Positions 30,246 to 39,715 are shown, counted from the first letter of the stretch. The stretch: DNA of 64,000 nt from Deltaproteobacteria bacterium (GCA_029262415.1 JAJCZL010000057.1:62001-126000); one strand, 5' to 3'. The notes: generated by a model not told the origin, from the sequence alone. A program made the numbers and translations.

Positions 30246-32288
30246 TCAGGGCCCCTTAGCGCGGAAGGCCTCGGCATCGTTCTTGGACGGATCAGAAAGG
30301 ACGCCTTCCCAGCAGCGGCGCTGGCCGCCATCCTCGGCAACGAACTGCACGCGCAGCGGCACAATCAAAGGAAGGGGCGGCAAAGCGAGGTTGCCGCCCC
30401 TTCCCTTCAGACCGATCTTGGCCTTGCCGGCCGCGCCCGAGCGTAACGTAACGCTGGTAATTCCCGAAGACGCGGCCCTGTCGCGCATCCTGAATCCTTT
30501 GTCACCGGTAGACTTCCAGCACGCGCGCTTGCCGCACATACCGCCGGTCGGCACAGCGAATTCGGCCAGCGCTGCGCTCGCGCCGGAAGCGTCATAGAGG
30601 CAAAGACTCAAAGCTGCGGCGGCCGAACCCGGCTGCATAAAGTCTTCGGTAGCAATGGCCGCGCCTTTGCGCCACTTCCAGTCAAGCTTGTCGCGACTCT
30701 GACCAGGCCGATCGGCGATCGAAATACGCGCACCTCCCGGGCCCGCCGCCGGGCATCCCGGATCAGGCTGTGCGCCGCACAGACTCGCCGGCGGCGCCAA
30801 GCGCACCAACACGCCGTCATAGGCGCCACCGGCGTAGGCCTGCCCCTGCGGCCCGCTCTGCGGCCAGTCCGGCGAGGTGGTCTGGCCGCCGAGAACAAGC
30901 GTGCCGCCGGGGCCGAAATCGGCAGCGCGCCCGTAATCGTCGCCGGAACCGCCGAGCGTCGTCGCGAAGGCCAACGAGAAGTCCGCATTCAGTTTGATCG
31001 CCAGCGCGCGCACGCCCGGCGGCGGGCCGGTCGGCGCGGCACCGGTGTAGGGAAAGTCGCTCGATTGCGTTTGGCCGACGCAGAACACCTCGCCGCTGTC
31101 GCTCGCGGCCATGCCTTCCGCGAAATCGGAACCGTTTCCGCCAAGCAGGGTCAAGGCTTCAAGTCGATCACCGCCACTTGAAAGCCGAGCGAACAGCACC
31201 TGCCGCGGCCCCGACAAAGATCCGTAAAGCCTGCGTACTGTCTGCGCACTGTCGGGGATGGCCGCGGGGGTAGACGTCGTCGACGCGGCGATGTGGACGC
31301 GACCGTCGGTAGTGACGTCGAGATGGTGGGTCTCGGTGAACTCGCTACCGTCACCTCCTAGATAGGTTGCCCACACCAGCGCGCCTTGCGGATCGAGCTT
31401 TACGGCAAGTAAATCCTCGCCTCCGGCGTAAGACACGTCGTAAGCACCCGCAGTCGCGAGCCCCGGCGAAAAGGTGCCGAACCCAAGGTAGCAGTTTCCG
31501 CCGCCGTCGGTGCCGACAGAGCCGGTCCCGGGCTCACTCTGAGACCCGCCGAGATAGCGGGCCCAGCGCAACGTCGCACCGTCGCCGGAGAGTCGCGCCG
31601 CAACGATATCGGTATCCCCGGCCGGCCCGTTGACAAACGCGGCAGCAACGAAAGGCGTGTAGACGCCGTTGAAATGGCCTGCAGAGATACAAATATCGCC
31701 GCCCGGCACTGCAACAACGTCGCGGATGATGCGCCCGTCATCGGCGCCAAAGTAGCTGCAGAAGATAACCCGGCCGTCAGGATCGATCTTGCAGACGAAG
31801 CCGTCCTGTTCGAAGTACGGATCACCGGGGTTAACTCGACCGCCTTCAAACTGGCTTTGCACTACTCCTGCCGTTACCGGAAAACCCGCGCCTGCGCGGC
31901 CGGCGATAACAAGATTGCCGTCTTCGTCAAGGTCGGCGGCGTAGGCGCGGTCGTAGCCCGGACCACCAAGGAAGGTCGACCAGACCAGCGTTCCGTCGGC
32001 GGCGAACTTAGCTGCATAGGCGTCGAAAGAGCCGTTGTGCGTACCGTCAAAGACGAACCCCGAAGCGTTTGCCTGCACCGGGAAGTCTGCCGACCCCGAT
32101 CCACCGGTCACGTACACACTGCCGTCACCCGCAGCGACGATATCGCGAACCTGATCGGGTCCGCCGCCGCCCAAAAGACGCGAGAACACCGGAGCGACGG
32201 CCTGGGCTTGGCCGGCACACAGCAACCCGGCCGAGATCACCAACAAACCGGTAAGAATAACCTTTCGGTGAACCGGGCATGAGTTCAT
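30246..32288 (-). CDS. secreted SBBP-repeat beta-propeller protein with C-terminal beta-rich module
   Basis: Signal peptide; repeated WSTFLGG.GYD/WARYLGGSQSEPG/WATYLGGDGSEF units; C-terminal CWKSTGDKGFRMRD...GKAKIGLKGRGG. Confidence 0.8.
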   Translation of the reverse strand: MNSCPVHRKVILTGLLVISAGLLCAGQAQAVAPVFSRLLGGGGPDQVRDIVAAGDGSVYVTGGSGSADFPVQANASGFVFDGTHNGSFDAYAAKFAADGTLVWSTFLGGPGYDRAYAADLDEDGNLVIAGRAGAGFPVTAGVVQSQFEGGRVNPGDPYFEQDGFVCKIDPDGRVIFCSYFGADDGRIIRDVVAVPGGDICISAGHFNGVYTPFVAAAFVNGPAGDTDIVAARLSGDGATLRWARYLGGSQSEPGTGSVGTDGGGNCYLGFGTFSPGLATAGAYDVSYAGGEDLLAVKLDPQGALVWATYLGGDGSEFTETHHLDVTTDGRVHIAASTTSTPAAIPDSAQTVRRLYGSLSGPRQVLFARLSSGGDRLEALTLLGGNGSDFAEGMAASDSGEVFCVGQTQSSDFPYTGAAPTGPPPGVRALAIKLNADFSLAFATTLGGSGDDYGRAADFGPGGTLVLGGQTTSPDWPQSGPQGQAYAGGAYDGVLVRLAPPASLCGAQPDPGCPAAGPGGARISIADRPGQSRDKLDWKWRKGAAIATEDFMQPGSAAAALSLCLYDASGASAALAEFAVPTGGMCGKRACWKSTGDKGFRMRDRAASSGITSVTLRSGAAGKAKIGLKGRGGNLALPPLPLIVPLRVQFVAEDGGQRRCWEGVLSDPSKNDAEAFRAKGP

Positions 32289-32290
32289 TG

Positions 32291-33319
32291 CTAGGCCGCC
32301 GCGAGTCGCTCGAACAAATCGGTCTCGGTTGCGGCAAGACCCTCGGCCTGCCGACGCGCAGTGTCCCAGTGCCCGGTGTTTGCCGGATCCTCGGCGGCCG
32401 CAAACAACGAGGTCGCCAGCGCCGTCCAGGCCTCGGCCGCCTGGGCAGCGAGGCCGGGAGCATCGGCGGCGACAAGCGAGCGGTCCAACTCACGCGCCCA
32501 AGCAAGGAACGACGCGTACAACCGCCGGAAGTTGCCACCGCCGTTACCGAACTTTTCGATGCACTGCGCGTTGTAGCCCGCGATCCACTTGGCATCCTCG
32601 CGTTTCGACCATTCTGAGATCCCGTCGGCCAAGCGGCGGATGCCGCCGATCCCCGAGGTCGCACGCATACTATCGCCGTCCAGAGCTTCGAACAGCGGCG
32701 CGTTCTTTGACGCGAGCATCCGCGCCGAGGTCTCTTTAATCGCGAAACGGCACGCGTCGGTAAGCGACCGGCCCGGCTCGTTGCTGTGAAACTTGCCCCA
32801 AGCGTTGAAACTCGAAAACCCTTCAGGCGCGTTGCGGCTCTTCGCCAACGCTCCGTACGAACAGGCTTCGGCAACATCGCGAATCCGGTCGGCAATAAAC
32901 GCTTTCTCGGTCTCGTCGTCGAATCCTAGAAGAACGAAACGGTGGCCGGGAAAGTGCACTTTAAACTCGCGGTAGTCGAGATAGAGGATGTCGCCGGACA
33001 GCATCGTCGGGCGGCCTTGCAAAACCTCTTCGCGAACGACCTCCCAAGCATAATCGTCGTCGCTTTCGGGCCGCTCGCGGTAGTCGATTTCAAGGGCACG
33101 TGCGACGTCGACTTCCATCGTCGCCGTGCGCCCAAACGCGATCGCGCAAGGGTCAAGCACGCTCCCCTCTAGGTAAACACAGTCGACACCGGCGCCTAAC
33201 CCGAACACTGCGGGCTCGGGTAGTTCGAGATCACAGTAATGCTTGAGAAGGCCGCGCATCGCGGTGCTGCCGCAATGCTCACCGGGAAAGATTCGGTAAC
33301 CGTCGATGAGCGTATTCAC
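32291..33319 (-). CDS. BtrH N-terminal/DUF4872-like protein
   Basis: FPGEHCGSTAMRGLLKHYC N-terminal Cys context and YREFKVHFPGHRFVLLGFDDETEKAFIADR typical of BtrH-like proteins. Confidence 0.7.
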   Translation of the reverse strand: MNTLIDGYRIFPGEHCGSTAMRGLLKHYCDLELPEPAVFGLGAGVDCVYLEGSVLDPCAIAFGRTATMEVDVARALEIDYRERPESDDDYAWEVVREEVLQGRPTMLSGDILYLDYREFKVHFPGHRFVLLGFDDETEKAFIADRIRDVAEACSYGALAKSRNAPEGFSSFNAWGKFHSNEPGRSLTDACRFAIKETSARMLASKNAPLFEALDGDSMRATSGIGGIRRLADGISEWSKREDAKWIAGYNAQCIEKFGNGGGNFRRLYASFLAWARELDRSLVAADAPGLAAQAAEAWTALATSLFAAAEDPANTGHWDTARRQAEGLAATETDLFERLAAA

Positions 33320-33470
33320 GGACGAATCCTAGATCATCTGCTCAGGTGTCTCCAACCGCACGCGCCGGACGGGACGCGGCCATGGACCTAGGTAATCAGT
33401 CCACCCAGTCGCCGTGTTCGGCCTGCATTGCGTTGACTCGCCCGCGCCATCCCGGTCTAGTCGCCCCCCA

Positions 33471-35657
33471 ATGATCACCAAAATCGCGGGTCCTTTCGCC
33501 TTCGCAGCTCTGTTAGCGACTTTTGTCGTTGCCGGGTGGTCTCCGACGCAGGCCTTTGCTGCGTGCGACTCCGGCGGCACATCGTGCGCGGGCCTCGGTA
33601 ACTGCTGTGGCGGATTGTGCAGCAATCCGTTCGGCGGTACCTGCCCGTCTTGTGGGAGCGGAAAGAGCAGGTGCAGCGGCCTCGGACGCGGCAATTGTTG
33701 CGACGGACTGGCCTGCGATTTTCTCGGCGAATGCCGACACGTACCGGGGCGCTCCGGAGAGTTGTGTGGAGTGGGCGTCTCTTGCGGATCGGGCCTGGTT
33801 TGCACCAAGGCCGCCGGCCTGACCAGCCGCTGCACCGCGTGTAAGACCTCCACGCAAAGCTGCAGCGGGCTCGGCCAAGGCAATTGCTGCAGCGGTATGG
33901 TTTGCGATTTCTTGGGCGAGTGCCGCAACCAGCCGGGCAAGGTCGGCGAGCTGTGCGGCCTCGGCGTAGCCTGCGAAGGCGGCCTGAGATGCGTCCTTCA
34001 ATCGAACCTGCAAAGCCGTTGCGAGCGCTGCGACCAGCGTCTCGAGGGCTGCAGCGGATTGGGTCAAGGAACGTGTTGCGACGATCTGGTCTGCGACATT
34101 AGCGGAACCTGTCGCCACAACCCTCCACAGGCAGACGAACCCTGCGGTGTCGGCGTTAACTGCTGCTGCGGTTTGGTGTGTAACGCCGTCATCGGAGGTA
34201 CCTGCGAGCTGTGCGGCCAGGGCAAGGACGATTGTATCGGCCTTGGCCAAGGGAGTTGCTGTGAGGGTCTTCTCTGCGACTTCTCGGGTAAATGCCGCAA
34301 CGTTCCCAGCGAACTCGGAGAACCGTGCGGCGCCGGCGTACCGTGCACCGAACCCAACAGCTGCAGCGCAATCATCGGCGGTGTCTGCGAAGCCTGTGGC
34401 CGGCCGGGCGATGGCTGTTTCGGACTCGGCAACGGCACGTGCTGTCGCGACGACGGCGAGGACGCCGGCAATCCGTTACTATGTGATTTTACCGGCGAGT
34501 GCCGTCACTCCCGGCCGACTGAAGGCGAGCCGTGCGGGGTCGGGGTCCCCTGCAACGGTGACGCGTTGTTTTGCGACGCGCTGGCCGGAGGTCGCTGCGT
34601 AGTCAGCGGGCAGGACAGGTGCGCGCGGCTGAGCGCCGACTGCGCCCCGCAGGGCGAGGTTTGCGACTTCCTCTGTGGTGAATGCCGGGCTGAGCCCGGT
34701 ACCCAAGGACAGGTTTGCGGGCTCGACGATTTCTTCGGACCAGACTGCGCACCTGACCTGACCTGCCGTCTGGCTCTTCCCTGCAGCCGCTGCGACCCCG
34801 CGCGCGGGATCGGACAGAGCTGCTTCAGCACCACCAACTGCGCCGACGGATTGCAGTGTTGGCCGTTCGAGCAGGTCTGCTACCCGGAGGGCGGGGAGGA
34901 CCTGTTTCCCGATGAGGTTTGCCTCGGGATGTACAGTCCGGAAAAACACCTCAGCGCTTCGGCTCTTGGCGTCGCGGTGGCGTACAGCACCGCTTCGGTT
35001 GCCAGTGTCGGCGTCTCGGGCACCGTGGAACTGGGCGCGGTCTATGGACCGGCGGGCGAATACGGCTGCTTCATCACCCGCTGCACCGGCGCTGAGATCA
35101 GTGTCGGCGTCGCCTCCTCGGCCTGCCTAGCGATCTACAACGACTACGAATCGGTGATCGGGTTGTCGACGGAGATCGTCGAGTCGGTCGGGCCGGGCAC
35201 AGGCGCACAGTTCTCGACCTCGCAGATCCTCAACACCTCTGGAGGACTCATAGGAACCGCGGACTGCTTCAGCATCGAGGCCTCGGTCTCACCGCCGTTC
35301 ACGGTCGGCGCGTACGCCTGTGACACGATCGTCGATACAATGTTCGGTCGGTTTACGACGCTCTCACCAAGTTCGTTCGCCGGCGACACCGATGGTAGCG
35401 GCAAGGTGCTGGCAACGGACGCATTGCTTTCTTTGAAAACCGCCGTCGGCAACGAACTGCGCTGTCCGAAATGCGTTTGCGACCTCAACGGTTCGGGTCG
35501 CGTAACCGCGACCGACTCACTGATGACTCTGCAACTCGGACTCGGGATCGAGGTGACGACGTTCAACTCTGAGTGCCTCACACCACCGACCACTACGGCA
35601 ATAGAGATGCCACAGCTGCAACGGTTGAGAGAACTGCAGCGGCAAGCGGCGCCTTAG
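33471..35657 (+). CDS. secreted Cys-rich tandem-repeat protein with C-terminal dockerin-like repeats
   Basis: Signal peptide; about six to seven copies of CxGLGxGxCCxGLxCDFxGxCRxxPxxxGExCGxGVxC; C-terminal GDTDGSGKVLATDALLSL...CDLNGSGRVTATDSLMTL. Confidence 0.75.
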   Translation: MITKIAGPFAFAALLATFVVAGWSPTQAFAACDSGGTSCAGLGNCCGGLCSNPFGGTCPSCGSGKSRCSGLGRGNCCDGLACDFLGECRHVPGRSGELCGVGVSCGSGLVCTKAAGLTSRCTACKTSTQSCSGLGQGNCCSGMVCDFLGECRNQPGKVGELCGLGVACEGGLRCVLQSNLQSRCERCDQRLEGCSGLGQGTCCDDLVCDISGTCRHNPPQADEPCGVGVNCCCGLVCNAVIGGTCELCGQGKDDCIGLGQGSCCEGLLCDFSGKCRNVPSELGEPCGAGVPCTEPNSCSAIIGGVCEACGRPGDGCFGLGNGTCCRDDGEDAGNPLLCDFTGECRHSRPTEGEPCGVGVPCNGDALFCDALAGGRCVVSGQDRCARLSADCAPQGEVCDFLCGECRAEPGTQGQVCGLDDFFGPDCAPDLTCRLALPCSRCDPARGIGQSCFSTTNCADGLQCWPFEQVCYPEGGEDLFPDEVCLGMYSPEKHLSASALGVAVAYSTASVASVGVSGTVELGAVYGPAGEYGCFITRCTGAEISVGVASSACLAIYNDYESVIGLSTEIVESVGPGTGAQFSTSQILNTSGGLIGTADCFSIEASVSPPFTVGAYACDTIVDTMFGRFTTLSPSSFAGDTDGSGKVLATDALLSLKTAVGNELRCPKCVCDLNGSGRVTATDSLMTLQLGLGIEVTTFNSECLTPPTTTAIEMPQLQRLRELQRQAAP
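35383..35577 (+). other. dockerin type I-like paired Ca-binding repeats (domain within the 33471-35657 CDS)
   Basis: Two DxDxSGxVxxxD / DxNxSGxVxxxD loops each followed by a short helix. Confidence 0.65.
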
Positions 35658-35802
35658 CAGAGCCGCGGCCCTGAGCTCGCGAGCGGGTCGCCCCCACATG
35701 CGCCTACAGGATGCAGCGCTGCGTTAGGCCGTGGTTCCCTGGCGCCTTGGGTGACAAGACCCTTCGCGCTGGAATCCCCTTGCCAACGTCGGCGCAGACT
35801 AA

Positions 35803-35820
35803 CTAGAATTCTGATTCTAG
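35803..35820. promoter_or_regulatory. putative TetR operator CTAGAAT-TCTG-ATTCTAG
   Basis: Perfect 7-bp inverted repeat ending 4 nt before the TetR ATG at 35825. Confidence 0.55.
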
Positions 35821-35824
35821 AAGC

Positions 35825-36517
35825 ATGCTTACCAACACTCGCATCCCCACCATCGGGCCGCACGGGCGCGACACCCGCGCCGAGGCAACCCGCAAGCGCT
35901 TGGTCGACGCCGGTAGAAAAGCATTCGCCGGCAAGCCGGCTGCGCAGGTGCATTTGAAGAACGACATCCTGCTTCCCGCGGGCGTCTCGGTGGGATCGTT
36001 TTATCATCAGTTCAGGGACAAGACCGATCTCCTCCTGGCCATTCTCGAGCAAGACTCGCGTGCGTTACAAGAAATGTTCAACGCAGTGCACACGCCCAAT
36101 GAGACGCGAAGCCCGGAGGCCGTCGCTTACGATTGCTACGCTCTGCTGTTCGATATCGCCGACGCCTTCCCCGCTTTGTTTCGGCTTCAGCTTCTCCGAG
36201 GGGACAAAGTCGACCCTCGCATCGAGGAGTTTCTCAAACGCGACCGCCGCGCTTGGCAGCGCAGCCGCGCGGCCGATTACCAACGCATCGCCAGAGTCCA
36301 TGGCATCGAGTTGGACGCGGAGTTCGCCGCCGAACTGATCGGCATGCTGACCTCAGGTGCGCTGCAGCGCTACCTATCGACGCCGACGACCGAGCGCAGC
36401 AAACTGCGCGAGCGATTGCTGCCGGGCCTGGTGCAACTGACCCTCAACGGCTTGCCGGGACTTCAGCAAAACGCCTCACCCCGGGATGAGGCAGAAAAGC
36501 GCAGCACAGGGGCCTAG
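35825..36517 (+). CDS. TetR-family transcriptional regulator
   Basis: N-terminal HTH TRKRLVDAGRKAFAGKPAAQVHLKNDILLPAGVSVGSFYHQFRDKTDLLLAILEQ. Confidence 0.85.
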   Translation: MLTNTRIPTIGPHGRDTRAEATRKRLVDAGRKAFAGKPAAQVHLKNDILLPAGVSVGSFYHQFRDKTDLLLAILEQDSRALQEMFNAVHTPNETRSPEAVAYDCYALLFDIADAFPALFRLQLLRGDKVDPRIEEFLKRDRRAWQRSRAADYQRIARVHGIELDAEFAAELIGMLTSGALQRYLSTPTTERSKLRERLLPGLVQLTLNGLPGLQQNASPRDEAEKRSTGA

Positions 36518-36522
36518 CGACA

Positions 36523-39500
36523 ATGAAATCCGACCTTCGCAACCAAACACAACGTCAACCCGGATACGTGGCGATGGTCGCTCTTCTCGCCGTCGGGTTG
36601 GTGCTCTGCTACCCGCACCCTGCACCGGCATTCTTCGCTGCCGAGAACACCTGCCTGAGTAAACTCGGCAAAGCCGTAGCCAAGGTGAACAAGATTGCGT
36701 TCAAGGCCGGGTCCAAATGCCTTGACAAGGAGATTGCCGGAAAGGGCACGCTGCCCTGCCCGAGCCTAACCGACGCGGCCAAGATCCAGCAGACTCTCGA
36801 CAAAGCCGTCGTGCTCGCCGCCTCTGCGTGCGGTAGTACCTGCAGCGTTTCGCAGGTGCCGTGCATCACCAGCCGGCTGTGCCCTCCCAACGGCACTCTC
36901 CCTGAGCTATGCACCGGCGGGATCAAGGGAATCCGCTTCGACATCGACAACTTGGGCTTCCCCGGCCCGATTTGCGAGTCTCCTGCGGTGCTCGGGCGAC
37001 AGCTCGAAACGGCGGCAGACCTCGGAGAATGCGCCGGAAAGGTCGCGCTGCTAACAACCGAGTCAGCGCTCGCTGCCGTTTACGGAGGCGTCTCGAGCGC
37101 GACAATCGCCGGCCCGGCCGCCGGCAAGTGCTTGGCAACAGCCGCGAAGGCGTTCGCCAAACTGGTGGGAACCGCCGCCAAGGGCATCCTCAAATGCCGC
37201 GACCGCGTCAACAAGGGAGTTCTGCAGATCAACCCAGCCGACTGCGCGACCTCCGACGTCAAGCTCGCAGGCAAGATCGCCAAGATTGAAGACAAGCTCG
37301 CCAGGCTTATCGGCACAAAGTGCACCAACAACGACATCTCCGGTCTCGAGATTTGCAACGGGACAGCCACGACGGTCGCGGAGGCTATCGCCTGCCTGAG
37401 CGCAGGCGCGCGCGAGGTTGCCGAGAGTAAACTTCAATCGGCAGACCGGACTTTCTCATCGGCGTCTTTGGTCGAAGCCGCCTATCCGGCCGCACCTTCG
37501 TGCGGCGACGGCGTGGTCAACCAGGTACAAAACGCGTTCTTGTTGCTCGGTGAGGAGTGCGACGGCGACGACGATGCGGCATGCCCGGGCGAATGCGGCG
37601 CACCGGGTGACGTTTTCGAGTGCAGCTGCCTGAACATCCCACGCGTCAGGTTCTTCGGTGACCCGGACCAGTCAGATCTCGACAGCGGTTGGACCGGCGT
37701 TTCGTACAACTCAAACGTCCCCGAAAACAGCGGCTACTTCAGCCGCCGCGAGAACTGCGACTGTGCCGCCTTCGCTCCGCTGCTGAAATGCGACGGCGAC
37801 CGATCCACGGTTTGCACCAGCAACGCCGATTGCGAGCTAGCCGGCGCCGGCGCCTGCACCGTTCGCAGCACGCAGTGTGTAGGCACGTCGATCGACCCAA
37901 TCTGCGATGTGCCGGCGACGCTTCTCCCGGTGTGTGCGTTCAATCCGACATCAACGGTCAGCTGCGACCAGTTCGGCAACCACAACGGTTCGCACACCGA
38001 CACCGACTGCACCTACTGCGACGCCTTCAACGCAAACCCCTTCGACTCGTGCGACGATGCCGGCGATTGCCAGGCGCAATGCTACGACGAGGCGGATGCA
38101 ATCGTCGGCTCGTGCACCAAGCAGAGCGACTGCGACGCGCTCGGCGCTAACCTGCGCTGCCGCGGACAGTGCCTACCCTCGGAATGCCTGGTGATCCCTT
38201 CGGCCGCGCCGATCCCGCAGTCGGGCGGCACACCAACCTGCCTCGAATCAATCTTTGTCAACGACGTGACCGGAACGCAGAATATCCTCGACGGGACTGG
38301 GCAGACATTCCTCGAACAGAACACCAAGGTTTTCCTCGGCATGTCCAGCACCGTCCCCTGTCCGGTGTGCGGTGGGTTCTGTGCCGGCGGCACCCGCGCC
38401 GGCGAGATTTGCCAAGGAAGCTGCAGCGGGAGTGGAGACGACTGCCGCTTCGATAGCGACTGTGGTCCGGGCGAGACCTGTACCACGGCGTCGACCGGTT
38501 GCCCGGACAGCACTTGTACACTGAGCCTAATCTGCGGCGGCGCGGGCCTCGGCGGCGCCAACGCCGGCCAAGCCTGCCGCATCCAGGCTTTTACCGAGAA
38601 GTTCGGCAGCGTATCCAACGACTGCCAGCCCAACAACAACATCTCCGGCAATGGGCTGTCGATCAAATTCACGCCGCAAACCACCGGGACGGTCGCGTTG
38701 GCGGACACGCTGGCGTGCGGAGCCCCCGGCAAAGAGAACTACGACTGTCCGTGCCCAGGACTTACCGGCGCTCTGACCGCCCCGAACAAATGCGCAACGG
38801 CATGCGACGCCGGTCCCTCGTTCGGCCAAGGCTGCGGCACCGGCACCGACTCCAACGGCGGCTTCGCGACCACCTGCGCCGCAGGAGCGACGAACGCGGG
38901 TGAGAACTGCGATGCGGATGCCGACTGCGCGGGTGACACATGCTCAAACAACCCAACCCACTGCGAAGGCAACCCCGCGACCGATCTGCAGCTCTGTGCG
39001 ACGAACGGTGACTGCGGGCTCGGGGGCACCTGCACGGACGCTTGCCCCGGCGGGCGTTGCGTTCCACTCTGCCTACCCTCGAATGACCCGCACTTCGGTG
39101 CCTTGGCCGGTAGCGACCCGGCCGACGGGTTCTGCGCCGGCGGTTCGCCGCGCTACCACTGCAGCGGCGCCAAGTTCGACTTCCTGAGTTGCACAGCAGG
39201 CGACGCCGCCGCGGGATGCTCGGCAACCTGCAGCGTCAGCGCAACGCCCTGCAACGACTCCTCGCAGTGTCCGGCGGGGGAGAACTGCGCGGGCGAGTGC
39301 CCGGCGGCGCGGCTCTGCGGTGCCGGCAGCGACTCTACGCTGGGCAACGCCAACGACCAGCCCGGCGCGGGAATCTGCGTAGAGGACCCGCGGCACTGCG
39401 CTGTCAGCGACGTGACAAAAACCTGTACGATTTTGCCGGGAGACGCACCGGGGAGCGCGCAACAACCGTGCAGCGTCGATACCGACTGCACCGACTTCCC

Positions 39501-39708
39501 CGCGCGGCTATGCGACGGACCGGCAGCGACGTTCAGCGCGGTCGGAATCCCCGACGTGTCCAACCCCACCAACGTCTCGGTCTACTGCGTACGCCCCACC
39601 AACTCGCCGACCGTCAACCTCTCCTCAGGCCTGGGTGGCCCGTCGAGACTGCGACAGGGTGGAATCAGCGTGCCGAACTACGATTGCTTGGGCGTCGGTT
39701 GCCCGTAA
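36523..39708 (+). CDS. secreted Cys-rich protein with N-terminal helical Cys/Lys modules
   Basis: Signal/TM segment; CLSKLGKAVAKVNKIAFKAGSKCLDKEIAGKGTLPC-type helical modules; many C-x(n)-DxDC-x(n)-C units. Confidence 0.7.
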   Translation: MKSDLRNQTQRQPGYVAMVALLAVGLVLCYPHPAPAFFAAENTCLSKLGKAVAKVNKIAFKAGSKCLDKEIAGKGTLPCPSLTDAAKIQQTLDKAVVLAASACGSTCSVSQVPCITSRLCPPNGTLPELCTGGIKGIRFDIDNLGFPGPICESPAVLGRQLETAADLGECAGKVALLTTESALAAVYGGVSSATIAGPAAGKCLATAAKAFAKLVGTAAKGILKCRDRVNKGVLQINPADCATSDVKLAGKIAKIEDKLARLIGTKCTNNDISGLEICNGTATTVAEAIACLSAGAREVAESKLQSADRTFSSASLVEAAYPAAPSCGDGVVNQVQNAFLLLGEECDGDDDAACPGECGAPGDVFECSCLNIPRVRFFGDPDQSDLDSGWTGVSYNSNVPENSGYFSRRENCDCAAFAPLLKCDGDRSTVCTSNADCELAGAGACTVRSTQCVGTSIDPICDVPATLLPVCAFNPTSTVSCDQFGNHNGSHTDTDCTYCDAFNANPFDSCDDAGDCQAQCYDEADAIVGSCTKQSDCDALGANLRCRGQCLPSECLVIPSAAPIPQSGGTPTCLESIFVNDVTGTQNILDGTGQTFLEQNTKVFLGMSSTVPCPVCGGFCAGGTRAGEICQGSCSGSGDDCRFDSDCGPGETCTTASTGCPDSTCTLSLICGGAGLGGANAGQACRIQAFTEKFGSVSNDCQPNNNISGNGLSIKFTPQTTGTVALADTLACGAPGKENYDCPCPGLTGALTAPNKCATACDAGPSFGQGCGTGTDSNGGFATTCAAGATNAGENCDADADCAGDTCSNNPTHCEGNPATDLQLCATNGDCGLGGTCTDACPGGRCVPLCLPSNDPHFGALAGSDPADGFCAGGSPRYHCSGAKFDFLSCTAGDAAAGCSATCSVSATPCNDSSQCPAGENCAGECPAARLCGAGSDSTLGNANDQPGAGICVEDPRHCAVSDVTKTCTILPGDAPGSAQQPCSVDTDCTDFPARLCDGPAATFSAVGIPDVSNPTNVSVYCVRPTNSPTVNLSSGLGGPSRLRQGGISVPNYDCLGVGCP

Positions 39709-39715
39709 ACAAAAA

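Noticed and set aside
33513-34250. 245-aa Ala-rich ORF antisense to the Cys-rich repeats
   Set aside because: Low-complexity reverse translation of the repeats, not a gene.
33570-34925. Repeat region considered as CRISPR-like or nucleotide satellite
   Set aside because: Repeats are conserved at protein level, not as identical short DNA repeats with unique spacers.
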